Below are positions 35,172 through 43,900 of a DNA stretch of 45,290 nucleotides, in pieces. This stretch comes from Myxococcaceae bacterium. Lineage in GTDB: Bacteria; Myxococcota; Myxococcia; Myxococcales; Myxococcaceae. The DNA lies in NCBI GenBank assembly GCA_025459425.1, contig JALOQF010000009.1, positions 1-45,290 of the forward strand, given 5' to 3'. The notes under the pieces were generated by a model. The model was given only the letters and a program-made list of their open reading frames with translations. It did not search any database and was not told where the DNA came from. The translations under genes were made by a program, and so were the position numbers. The first letter of the stretch is position 1. Each line of letters starts with the position of its first letter.

Positions 35172-36040
35172 CCGTCGGTCAAGAAGCGCGTGAGCCGCTC
35201 GGCCATCCACGCGCGGAAGGGCGCCGTCGTCGGCGGGCTGTGCCGCACGTCCTTCAGCAGCTCGGACTCGACGGGCCCGCGGAACAGCGCGCGCGCCCGG
35301 GCCACCACCGCTTCACCTGGAAAGCTCAGGTCGCCGTCGGCCCCGATGACGAGCACGGGCGCCGTGAAGCCCGAGAACTCGTCGGGGCGCGCCAGCCTGG
35401 GGATGGTCATCTTCGAGGTGAAGGCCGTCATGGCGGTGCCGAGGTAGGGCGTCCAGTCGTCGTCGTGCGTGGTGAGCAGGTGCTTCGTCGCGGCGGCCAG
35501 GTTCTCGGGCGTCGGCTTCCGGCGGTAGCGCGTCATCGGCCAGAACACCTTGCTGAACCCGGCCCAGAGCGGGCCGGTGACGAGCCCGGCGGGCACCAGC
35601 AGCGCCAGGCGCTCGACGCGCCCGGGCGCGACGGCCGCGAAGCGCAACGCCGCGAAGCCACCCCACGACACCCCGATGACCGACGCGCGCGCGAGCGACA
35701 GTCCGTCCATCACCTCGGCGAGCCAGTGGCCGTAGTCGTCGGTCTTCGGCGAGGGCTGGGCGTCGGCGCTCTTCACCGACTGGCCGATGACGTCGACCGC
35801 GTGCACGCGGAAGTGCTTCGCCAGCCCCTCGAGCTCGCCGAGCAGGTGCGCCGAGCTGGCGAGGGCGCCGTGGAGCATCACCACGTCGGGAGCGCCCTTC
35901 GGGCCCGCGACGAGCACGTGCGTGTCACCGAAGCGCGTCGCGACCGTGCGGCGCTCGGTCGGCACCGTGAGCCGGGCGTGGAAGCGCTCGTACCAGTCGA
36001 CGAGCGCCTGCTTTCCTGCGGGAGACGTGAAGAGGCTCAT
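35096..36040 (-). CDS. Alpha/beta hydrolase
   Basis: A 314-residue serine hydrolase. MLHGALASSAHLLGELE provides the oxyanion-hole HG, GVSWGG the nucleophile elbow (Ser), GADGDLSFPGEA the acid (Asp), and DVRHSPP the catalytic His: the triad is complete. No signal peptide. The C-terminal 20 residues are low complexity (Gly/Thr/Ala) and lie antisense to the acyltransferase tail. The ATG overlaps the TetR gene stop by 4 bp, so the TetR protein and this enzyme are co-expressed and the regulator probably responds to the enzyme's substrate. The substrate is unknown; esters, lactones and haloalkanes are all possible. Confidence 0.87.
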   Translation of the reverse strand: MSLFTSPAGKQALVDWYERFHARLTVPTERRTVATRFGDTHVLVAGPKGAPDVVMLHGALASSAHLLGELEGLAKHFRVHAVDVIGQSVKSADAQPSPKTDDYGHWLAEVMDGLSLARASVIGVSWGGFAALRFAAVAPGRVERLALLVPAGLVTGPLWAGFSKVFWPMTRYRRKPTPENLAAATKHLLTTHDDDWTPYLGTAMTAFTSKMTIPRLARPDEFSGFTAPVLVIGADGDLSFPGEAVVARARALFRGPVESELLKDVRHSPPTTAPFRAWMAERLTRFLTDGQGTTGAAPGATGGSTGVRATGAGF

Positions 36041-36654
36041 GGCTTCCTCCTGGGGCTCAGACCCTCGAGGTGCTGCGCGAAGAGGGTCTCGGTGAAGGCC
36101 AGCGGCGTGGGCGTCGCGCCCTGCACCCAGCCGATGAGGGCGAAGTAGAAGAACGAGAGCCACGCGGCCGCGACGACGTCGGGCGACACCGAGCCGTCGA
36201 GCCGGCCGGCCTCGACCTCTCGCCGCGCCAGCTGCGCCACCGCCTGGTGCACCCGCTGCGCCTGCGCCACGAAGCCCTTCGCCCAGGTGCCCTCGGCGAA
36301 GAGGGACTCCTTGAGCAGCGTGCGCGAGAGCGCCGGGCGCTTCTGGTAGTAGCCGAAGACGGCGCTGCCGAGCGCCGAGGCCTCTTTCACGAGGGGCTTC
36401 GTGCCGATGCGCGCCAGCGCGCGGTCGAGCGTGACCTCGAGGTCGTCGAAGAGGGCCGCGTGCAGGAGCTCGCGCTTGTCGCCGAAGTGGTGGAGCACCG
36501 TGCCGGCCGAGACGTTCGCGCGCCGGGCGATGGAACGAACGTTGGCCGCTTCGAACCCGACCGCCTCGAACTCGTCGCGCGCGGCGGCCAGCACGGCCTC
36601 GCGGGTCGCTGCCTTCTGCTGAGCCCGGACCCCCGTTTCGCCAACCGCGTTCAT
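36037..36654 (-). CDS. TetR/AcrR-family repressor of the adjacent hydrolase
   Basis: A 205-residue regulator. A TetR helix-turn-helix lies at about residues 15-60: TREAVLAAARDEFEAVGFEA, then VRSIARRANVSAGTVLHHFG and KRELLHAALFDDL, all standard. The C-terminal ligand domain includes a Trp-rich pocket (WAKGFVAQA, FFYFALIGWVQG). ATG 36654 is inside a candidate operator. Its stop overlaps the hydrolase start (ATGA). Autoregulation of the TetR-hydrolase operon is inferred from this layout. Confidence 0.9.
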   Translation of the reverse strand: MNAVGETGVRAQQKAATREAVLAAARDEFEAVGFEAANVRSIARRANVSAGTVLHHFGDKRELLHAALFDDLEVTLDRALARIGTKPLVKEASALGSAVFGYYQKRPALSRTLLKESLFAEGTWAKGFVAQAQRVHQAVAQLARREVEAGRLDGSVSPDVVAAAWLSFFYFALIGWVQGATPTPLAFTETLFAQHLEGLSPRRKP

Positions 36655-36677
36655 TGAACTTGTTTAACCAAATGAAC
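36649..36677. promoter_or_regulatory. Candidate operator of the TetR-hydrolase operon
   Basis: GTTCATT (36649-36655) and AATGAAC (36671-36677) form an inverted repeat around the TetR start codon. Inside it TTGAACTTGTTTAA (36654-36667) is a second imperfect palindrome. The stretch is conspicuously AT-rich for this genome. Binding here would stop transcription of both genes. Which of the two palindromes is the real site is unclear. Confidence 0.5.
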
Positions 36678-37022
36678 CACGGCGAGTCAAGCTGAAGGGC
36701 TGCACCGGGGAGGTGTTCCTGTGGCGGAGGGAGCACGCCTCCATTCCGTCGGCCGCCTTCACCGAGCTGCAGGCCGTGGCCCGGCGACGTGCGCCAGCTG
36801 AAGAACATCCTCCAGCGTCGATGAGCGCTCGGCCAACGACGTGCAACGGAACTCCGTGAGGGGAACGCCCACGCGGACCGCGCTCCAGCTGGCGAGGCCC
36901 TGAAGTGAGGCCGTGGCGAGGTGGGCGCTCCGAGGCCTCGGGGGACGAAGGCGCGACAGGAATCCACCCTCGTCCGAAGCTCCATTCACCGAGGCGGGAG
37001 GGCGACTCGCTCCCCGGAGCGT
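36678..37022. other. Gene-free stretch left of palindrome B
   Basis: About 345 bp upstream of the TetR gene with no supportable gene; the short open frames have no start context or domain. The final 15 bp are the GC-rich flank of palindrome B. Confidence 0.5.
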
Positions 37023-37092
37023 GTCCACGTGTTGACGGTTTTGGTCAACAGGTTGACGTCAATGTGTTGACGGTTTCCGTCAACAGGTGGAC
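37023..37092. repeat. 70-bp nested palindrome, copy B
   Basis: Same block order and the same 70-bp length as copy A: GTCCAC (37023), GTTGAC (37031), GGTTTTG, GTCAAC (37044), GTTGAC+GTCAAT (37052-37063), GTTGAC (37066), GGTTTCC, GTCAAC (37079) and GTGGAC (37087). Read against the reverse complement of copy A, the first 40 bases and the last 16 are identical, and about 62 of 70 agree overall. The main difference is the second 7-base spacer, GGTTTCC here and CAAAACC in copy A, as if that spacer had been inverted. It lies between the TetR gene and the 3' end of the next hydrolase gene. Confidence 0.85.
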
Positions 37093-37176
37093 AGCTCCCG
37101 GGAGGCGACCTCCTCCCTCTGGACCGGCGCCTCGCCAGAGCGGTCGTGACGAGCGCGGACGCCTCGCCGTCCGGGC

Positions 37177-38247
37177 TCACTTCGTCACTCGAGGCTCCGG
37201 AGCGCCCCCCTCGCCCCCGCCTTGCCTCGAGGCTGCCCCGTCTCGCGCCTCCGTCCCTTCCCCGCCAACCTCTTCGAGGAACGCCACCATCGCCGCCGCC
37301 AGCTCGTCCCGCGCAGGCACCTCGAGCGGCAAATGACTCCCGTTCGAAAGCCGAACGAGCGTCTTCTCCCCTGCGAACCGCTCGAACGTCGGCAGACTCA
37401 ACGCAGTCGGCGTCCACGCATCGGCGCCCGGGTGCGCCAGCAACAGCGGCGTCGTCATCGCCTCGGGCTCGACGGCCGGAGGCGTTCGCCCCATCGAGCG
37501 CCAGAACCCGAACGGCATCGCCTTCGCGACGAACGGGTCCTTCCGATACTCCGCGAGCACCCCTTCGTCCGACGTCATCAAGTCGAGCGGAGCGACCCAA
37601 CTCAACGGAACCCACCACCCATCGAGCGCTCCACCCTTCCCCAACCCATCCGATAGCCGGGAGAGCGCGGGCGACGTCGCCACCTGCGCTCGCACCGCCG
37701 CTTCCCGCAGGTCGAGCAACGTCGTCACCATCACCCCATCGACGTCGCCGTTGCCCGCCGCGGCGTGCCACGCGAGCGTGCCGCCAATCGAGAGCCCACA
37801 CAGCACGACTCGACGACCCGTTCGTACACGCTCCTGCCGCACCACCTCGCGCACCACGTCGACCCACAGGCTCCACGTCAACGCGACCCTCGACGGCACC
37901 GTCGTCAGCCCGAAGCCAGGCAGATCGGGCGCCACCGACTCGTAGCCAGCGCGCGCCAACATCAAGCCGATGGGCGCCAACAGACGTCCGTGGCCACCGC
38001 CGCCATGCACCAGCACCACCAACACGTCCTTCGGCTGGGCCATCGGCCGGTGTCGGTCGAGGTGCACGTCGAGCCGCCCCACCGGCAGCCGCTCCTCGAC
38101 GATGGGAAACGCCGCGTCGTCACGCACTGCCTCGGGCAGTACGGCGTTCCACGCCACGACGTGGGGGTGCCCGGCGTACACGGCGGGCCGAACGGCAGCA
38201 CACCCAGCCGCCAGCAGCACGAGGAGGAGCAGCACCAGTCGCGTCAT
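37177..38247 (-). CDS. Alpha/beta hydrolase lipoprotein
   Basis: A 356-residue exported serine hydrolase. The signal MTRLVLLLLVLLAAGC ends in a lipobox. LVVLVHGGGGHGRLLAP contains the oxyanion-hole HGG, LCGLSIGG the nucleophile Ser, HPGADAWTP the Asp and GSHLPLE the His, so the triad is complete. A cap region of about 90 residues is rich in Trp (WWVPLSW). The C-terminal 30 residues are low complexity. It is divergent from a TetR gene across 46 bp, a classic arrangement for control by that regulator. Substrate unknown; membrane-anchored esterase or lipase is likely. Confidence 0.85.
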   Translation of the reverse strand: MTRLVLLLLVLLAAGCAAVRPAVYAGHPHVVAWNAVLPEAVRDDAAFPIVEERLPVGRLDVHLDRHRPMAQPKDVLVVLVHGGGGHGRLLAPIGLMLARAGYESVAPDLPGFGLTTVPSRVALTWSLWVDVVREVVRQERVRTGRRVVLCGLSIGGTLAWHAAAGNGDVDGVMVTTLLDLREAAVRAQVATSPALSRLSDGLGKGGALDGWWVPLSWVAPLDLMTSDEGVLAEYRKDPFVAKAMPFGFWRSMGRTPPAVEPEAMTTPLLLAHPGADAWTPTALSLPTFERFAGEKTLVRLSNGSHLPLEVPARDELAAAMVAFLEEVGGEGTEARDGAASRQGGGEGGAPEPRVTK

Positions 38248-38251
38248 GCAT

Positions 38252-38266
38252 CAGAGGTAGGCTCTG
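38252..38266. promoter_or_regulatory. Candidate TetR operator between divergent genes
   Basis: CAGAG-N5-CTCTG, an inverted repeat of 15 bp, lies in the 46-bp space between the hydrolase lipoprotein and the divergent TetR gene, 4 bp from the hydrolase start. A single site there could control both directions. Confidence 0.4.
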
Positions 38267-38293
38267 CTGACGCCCCTGGCGACTCACGTTCCC

Positions 38294-38947
38294 ATGCCCC
38301 GCCGCCGCCCCCTCAACCCACGGAAAACACCGCGCCAATCGCGCTCGCAGGCGACCGTCGACGCCATCGTCGAGGCGACCACTCAGCTTCTGCGCGAGTT
38401 CGGGCCGGACGGCACCACCACCGCGCGCATCGCCAAACGGGCCGGCACCAGCGTTGGCTCGCTCTACCAGTACTTCCCCACCCGCGAGGCCCTCGTGGCC
38501 GCCGTGGCCCAACGACACCTCGACGCACTCACTGCTGCGCTGGCCCGGGGCCTGGGGCCCGACGCCCTGACCGCTCCGCTGCATGACGTCGTTCACGCCC
38601 TCGTCACCGCCGCCGTCGAAGCCCACGCCCGCGACCCACGCGTGCACGCCGCCCTCGTGACCGAGCTCGCGCGCGCCGGAGCGACGGACTTCGCCGCCAC
38701 CACGCTCGAGCACCTCACGACGCTCGTCGAGGGCCTGCTCGTCGCGCGCGCCGACCTGCGCGTGCCAGACCCTCGCCTCGCCGCCTTTCTGCTCGTGCGC
38801 CTCGTCGACGGGCTCACGCACGCCGCCGTCCTCGACGCGCCCCACTGGCTGTCTCAGCCGGACTTCACCACCGAGGTGGTGCGCCTCATCGAGGCCTGGC
38901 TCTCGCACCATGCGCCTGCCGTCGGGAGCGCACCCGATGCGGGCTGA
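38294..38947 (+). CDS. TetR/AcrR-family regulator
   Basis: A 217-residue repressor. After a basic start (PRRRPLNPRKTPRQSRS), the helix-turn-helix is at about residues 20-68: VDAIVEATTQLLREFG, then ARIAKRAGTSVGSLYQYFP and REALVAAVAQRH. The Ala-rich C-terminal domain (about 85-205) binds the effector; FLLVRLVDGLTHAAVL is the dimer-forming helix. It is divergent from the hydrolase lipoprotein, its probable target. The third-residue Arg cluster is stronger than usual for the family. Confidence 0.9.
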   Translation: MPRRRPLNPRKTPRQSRSQATVDAIVEATTQLLREFGPDGTTTARIAKRAGTSVGSLYQYFPTREALVAAVAQRHLDALTAALARGLGPDALTAPLHDVVHALVTAAVEAHARDPRVHAALVTELARAGATDFAATTLEHLTTLVEGLLVARADLRVPDPRLAAFLLVRLVDGLTHAAVLDAPHWLSQPDFTTEVVRLIEAWLSHHAPAVGSAPDAG

Positions 38948-39108
38948 AGCAGACGCGCAGCAGGCCCGGCCCGACGACGCACGCACCGTCGAGCCCCTCC
39001 GCGGCCTGGCATCACACGGACCACTCTTCACGAGCGTGACCTCGTCGACGCACCCGGGGGCCGACGCCCTCGAAGCCGTCGCCGAGCACCGCGACCTCGG
39101 AGCTGCCC

Positions 39109-40347
39109 GTGTTCGCTGAGATCGTCGCCATTCCGCCCGACGCGCCCGACACGATGCGCCCGGGCGCGCGCTTCACCTTGCGCGAAGAGGCGCCGCTCCG
39201 CGTCGGCCGCTCGTCACGCTGCCGCCTTCAGGTCGACGTGCCTGCCGGCCAGGACCTGCTGGTGGGCATCCGCCACGGCTCGCCGCACGCGTGGACCGAG
39301 GTCGGCCTGCCGATTCCCGTCTCGCTCAGCGGCCGCACCATCGACATGGAAGTGTCATACCCACTCGTCGACGGTGACCACCTCGTCTTCTCCACCGGGC
39401 TGGTGCTCGCTGTGCGGGAGCAGCCCCTCGTCGTCGCGCGCGACGAGCGCCTCGAGCTCGGCCTCACCGACTCGCCCGACGATGCCAATGCGCTCGCCGT
39501 CTACCTCGACTTCCTCGAGGAGCGCGGCGACCCGCTGCGCCGCTGGCTCACCTCGGAGCACCGCAGCGTCGAGGCCGAACGGTTCTTCATGCTGGGCCCG
39601 CTGTCCGAGAGCGCGCGCACGCAGGCCGTGCAGACGACCTTCGACGCGCGCGGCTTCCTCTCGCACGTCACCATCGCCCGGCACGCGCTCGTGGGCACCC
39701 CGGGCCTGTTCTGGCACCTCGAGCTGCTCGCGCATCTCCCGGTCGCTCGGGTGCTCGAGCACCTCACCATCGAGCTCTTCGTAGGCACGGCGGCGAAGAC
39801 CGTCGTCGCGCCGCGCGGCACCCCGGGCTGGCCGAAGTCGCCGCCGGCCGACCTCGTCATCGCGCACGCCCTCGACGTGCTGGCCCGTGCCAGCTTCGCG
39901 AAGACGCTGCGCACCCTCTCGTTCGGCGTGGGGACCGTCGACGGCGAACTGCCAGCGGTGCCCGCGGGCGCGTTTCCACGCCTGCTCGACCGGCCGCTCG
40001 TCTCGTCACCGATGCGCGCCCAGCTCACGCTGGTCTCGGAGCCTGTCGAGGGGCTCCTCGCCCCGGCGAGCGTCGGCTGGACGTTCGCGCTCACGAGCGA
40101 AGTCCGGGTGGGCTCCGACGAACGCGCGCACCTGCGGCTGCGTGACTCGGCGGCGCCGCCGCTCGCGTGCCGCTTCGTGCGCCGAGACGAGGGCTGGCTG
40201 GTGCTCGCCGACGCCGCAGACGCCGAGACCCATCACCCGCGCCTGCGCGTCAACGGCCGTGAGACGACCCGCCGGGTGTTGAGCGCTGGTGACGAGGTGG
40301 AGCCGGTGCCCGGGCTCGTGCTCCGTTTCTCGCTGCTGCCCCGGTAG
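39109..40347 (+). CDS. FHA-like / TIGR02996-like domain protein
   Basis: A 412-residue cytoplasmic protein. Residues about 20-95 resemble a forkhead-associated domain (FTLREEAPLRVGRSSRCRLQ, with the R and S phosphothreonine-binding residues visible). About 115-150 is a TIGR02996-type segment (DSPDDANALAVYLDFLEERG), a short module common in Myxococcota and Planctomycetes. About 325-410 is a second FHA-like sandwich (SEVRVGSDERAHLRLRDSA). The middle is Leu-rich without assignment. GTG 39109 is used. The protein may read Ser/Thr-kinase phosphorylation. Its 3' end abuts the convergent ClpP-like gene by 12 bp. Confidence 0.7.
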   Translation: MFAEIVAIPPDAPDTMRPGARFTLREEAPLRVGRSSRCRLQVDVPAGQDLLVGIRHGSPHAWTEVGLPIPVSLSGRTIDMEVSYPLVDGDHLVFSTGLVLAVREQPLVVARDERLELGLTDSPDDANALAVYLDFLEERGDPLRRWLTSEHRSVEAERFFMLGPLSESARTQAVQTTFDARGFLSHVTIARHALVGTPGLFWHLELLAHLPVARVLEHLTIELFVGTAAKTVVAPRGTPGWPKSPPADLVIAHALDVLARASFAKTLRTLSFGVGTVDGELPAVPAGAFPRLLDRPLVSSPMRAQLTLVSEPVEGLLAPASVGWTFALTSEVRVGSDERAHLRLRDSAAPPLACRFVRRDEGWLVLADAADAETHHPRLRVNGRETTRRVLSAGDEVEPVPGLVLRFSLLPR

Positions 40348-40359
40348 GCTCGAGAGCAC

Positions 40360-40872
40360 TCACCGTCGTTTCGCCACCTCGTCGATGAGCCCGAACCGAA
40401 CGGCCTCGCTCGCGCCGAGCGACTCGGACTCACGACAGGCCTTCCGGATCCGGGTCGGCGACTGGCCCGTGGCCTGTGCAAAGCCGAAGGTCACTGCCCG
40501 CTCGAGTCGCTCGACCTCGGAAGTCGCAGCGGGCGTGGAAGCGACGAGGGGAACGAAGGACAGCCTCGACCGCTCGAGCGCGAAGCGCTGACCTTGTGCA
40601 CCGCTCGAGAGCACGAGCAGGGCCACGCCCGAGGCCTGCGTGAGGCACATCGTCGAGACGGGGACCTTCAGCGCTCGCATCGTGTCGCAGATGGCCAGGC
40701 TCGCCGTCACCGAACCGCCCACGGAGTCGACGTACAGGGTCAGCGCGCGTGTTTCGTCCTCGTGCTCGAGGAAGAGCATCTGCGCGATGACGAGGTTGGC
40801 GAGCTCGTCGTCGATGACCGTCCCCAGCATGACGATGCGGTCTCGCACGAGCCGCGCCTCGAAGTCGCTCAT
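40360..40872 (-). CDS. ClpP-family protein without catalytic residues
   Basis: A 170-residue ClpP homologue of nearly full length for the processed fold (ClpP is about 190-200). The fold landmarks are clear: VMLGTVIDDELANLVIAQML, TLYVDSVGGSVTASLAICD (oxyanion-strand GG), MCLTQASGVALLVLSSG, QRFALERSRLSF and ASEAVRFGLIDEV. The nucleophile Ser of ClpP (in GQAASMGA) aligns with Gly82, with Ser81 beside it. The catalytic His and Asp (in IHQP and ERDxFLSA) are lost; the only His in the protein is His37, far from the site. It is therefore predicted to be proteolytically dead, like the ClpR subunits of cyanobacteria and plastids. It is divergent from the repeat/ATPase gene by 93 bp. Confidence 0.85.
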   Translation of the reverse strand: MSDFEARLVRDRIVMLGTVIDDELANLVIAQMLFLEHEDETRALTLYVDSVGGSVTASLAICDTMRALKVPVSTMCLTQASGVALLVLSSGAQGQRFALERSRLSFVPLVASTPAATSEVERLERAVTFGFAQATGQSPTRIRKACRESESLGASEAVRFGLIDEVAKRR

Positions 40873-40965
40873 GGAACGTGTATGGAATCACCGAGACCGC
40901 GCAGCCTCCACTGGGTCGCACGTTCGGGGTGACGCCACTGTCTCGCGTCTGGCAGAAGGCGCGCC

Positions 40966-43900
40966 GTGCCGTCGTTCGTCGTTCGACTCCCAGATGCCCA
41001 GGCGCTCCGCCGGTTCGGCGAGGAGACGCGGGCGACACGCTCGTGCTTCGTCGCCACCGAGGCCGAGACGGACATGGGTGCCCTCCTGGAGCTCGAGGTC
41101 TCCGTCGGCGCTCGCCGGGTTGCGCTGCAAGCCGAGGTCTGTGGCCTCGAGGTGGACGCGACGGGAAGAGCCGGGCTGCGGGTCGCGCTCGAAGACGCGG
41201 CGCTCACGGCGTTGTCGGCCTTCGTCGAGGCCGTCGCTGGACCAGCGCCCACCCCACTCGACGAGGAGCCCACCACCAACCCAGACCTCCTTGCGCTGGG
41301 GCCAGTGCCCCTCACCGCGCCGCCGGCCGTGCGCCTCGACGCCAGTTGGCCCATACCGAGCGCGCCGCGACAGTCTTCCGGCGAGACGGCCGTTCGCATC
41401 GACGCCGCAGCGCCGGTGCCGAACTCACCACACCAGCCGTCCGGCGTGGCGCCAACGCTGCCGGCGCCCGGCATCCGCATCGACGCCGCGAGGCCCGTGC
41501 CGAGCGGGCGCTCCGAGACGACGCCAGCGCCGCAGGCGTCCGCCATTCGCATCGACGCTGCGCGGCCCGTCCCGAGCGCGCCACGACAGCCGTCCGAATC
41601 GACGCCAGCGCCGCAGCCGCCCGCTATCCGCATCGACGCCGCCCGGCCCGTGCCGAGCGCGCCCTCTGAGACGACACCAGCGCCGCAGGCGTCCGGCATT
41701 CGCATCGACGCCGCCAGGCCCGTGCCGAGCGCGCCACGACAGCCGTCCGAATCGACGCCAGCGCCGCAGCCGCCTGCCATCCGCATCGACGCCGCCAGGC
41801 CAGTCCCGAGCGCGCCGCGCCAGCCGTCCGAGACGACGCCAGCGCCGCAGCCGCCGGCCATTCGCATCGACGCCGCCCGCCCAGTCCCGAGCGCGCCCCC
41901 TGAGACGACACCAGCGCCGCAGGCGTCCGGCATTCGCATCGACGCCGCCAGGCCCGTGCCGAGCGCGCCCTCCGAGACGGCGCCAGCGCCGCAGCCGCCC
42001 GCGATTCGCATCGATGCTGCGCGGCCAGTCCCGAGCGCTCCCTCCGACACGACGCCAACGCCGCAGCCGCCCGCCATCCGCATCGACGCCGCCAGGCCCG
42101 TCCCGAGCGCGCCACGCCAGCCCTCAGAGACGACGCCAACGCCGCAGCCGCCCGCCATCCGCATCGACGCCGCCAGGCCCGTCCCGAGCGCGCCACGCCA
42201 GCCGTCCGAGACGACGCCTGCCCGCCTCGACGTCGCGGGGCGCCAGCCGGGCGCCGAGTCGTCGCCGCCTGCCGGCCCCCGCCCACCGAGCGTGACCAGC
42301 CCGCCGAGTGGCGTGGCCCGAGTCACGCGCCCAGACGGAACGGGCCTCACGCCCGCCTTCACGCCGATGGCCTCGACTCGGGCCACGGCACCCGATGGGC
42401 GCGTCGGCCGCCTGTCGGAGCTCAACGCCGCCCTCGGGTTTCCCCTCTCACCGCAGCGCCTCGCCCACGCCGAACACGTTCGCGCGCAGCTCCCCGAGGT
42501 GATGCCCATCGCGTGGCTGCTCGGCGTCGAGTTCGGGCGCTCGACCGACCCGCTCGCCTTCTCGACGCTCCTCTCGCTCTGCGTCGACGTCGCGGTGCCT
42601 CTGGGCGGCGCCCTCGACGTCTTCAGCCAGGCCTCTGCCGTCTTCGTCTTCTTCGGCCTCGGCTCCCAGGCGAACGCCGCGCTGGCTGCTGCCGAGCTGC
42701 GGGAGCGCCTCGAGCTGCTCGCCGACGGACAACCGGCGGCGCCCACGCTCAAGCTGGCGCTGACGGGCTCGCGGCTGCGCGCCGACCCCGACACCGGCGT
42801 CGAGGGTGATGGCCTGCAGTCGCTCCAGACGCTCCTGCGCCGTGCGACGGCCGGCCAGTGCCATGCCGCCCGCAACCTCGCGCTCGGCGTGAGCGACCTC
42901 GTCGAGTGGGCGCCCGCCAACGACGACATGCGCCTCGTCGGCCGACGCGCCGCGCCCATCAACCCGCCGGCGAGCGTCGGGCTCGAGCCGCTCCTCCGCC
43001 TTCTGGACACGCGCGTGCTCGGGCTCGAACGCGGCGCCGTCTCGCCCGTCGTCGTCACCGGCCCCCGGCGGTCTGGCCGCTCGCACCTCGCGCTCGAGTT
43101 CGCGCGTCGCGCGCACGCGCAGGGCTGCCTCGTCGCACACACCACGTCGCTCAAGGGTGACGGCCGCCCGCTCTCGGCCGTCGTCGAGCTGCTCTGCCAG
43201 GTGGCGCGGGTGCCCTTCGAGGCGCGCCACGCGGCGTTGGCCCCTGCGCTCGAGGCGCTCCGCGTCGCGCCGGAGCGTCGCCACGCCGCGCTGGTGCTGG
43301 CCGGCATCGAGCCGTCGCCCACGCCCTTCACGCCCAGACAGGTGACGGACGCGCTGCGCCTGGTGCTGGCCGACGTCGCCGACGGGCGCCGCCGCGTGCT
43401 CGTCTTCGATGGCCTCGACCACGCCGACGCCGAGAGCGCCCGCGCCTTCGTCGAGCTGTTCCGCACGCCACAGCCCCGCGAGCTGCTCGTCGGCCTGGCC
43501 TCACCCGAGCTCGCCGCCAGCCTCTCGCTCGACGCGACGCTCGGCGTCCCCACGCTCACCCTGGCCGAGGTCGACGCGCTGCTCACCGCCAGCCTCGGCA
43601 GCTCGCCCGTCGAGCTGCGCGACGTCCTCTTCGCGCGCTCCGGTGGGTACCCCGGCCTGGTGATGGAGCTGCTGCTCCTCACGGCGAGCCGGGGCGGGCT
43701 GCGGCCACGCGGCGAGACGCTCATGCTCGAGGGCACCGTACCGCTGGTGGCGCCGGCCGAGCTGCCACGCGCGCGGCTGCTCGCCGAGGGCACGCGGGTG
43801 GCGCGGCTCCTCGAGGTGGTGTGGCTGCTCGGAGACTTCGCCGAGAGCGCCACCGTCGCGCGGGTGCTGCCCGACGTCACCAACGCCGCCTGGCCACGCG

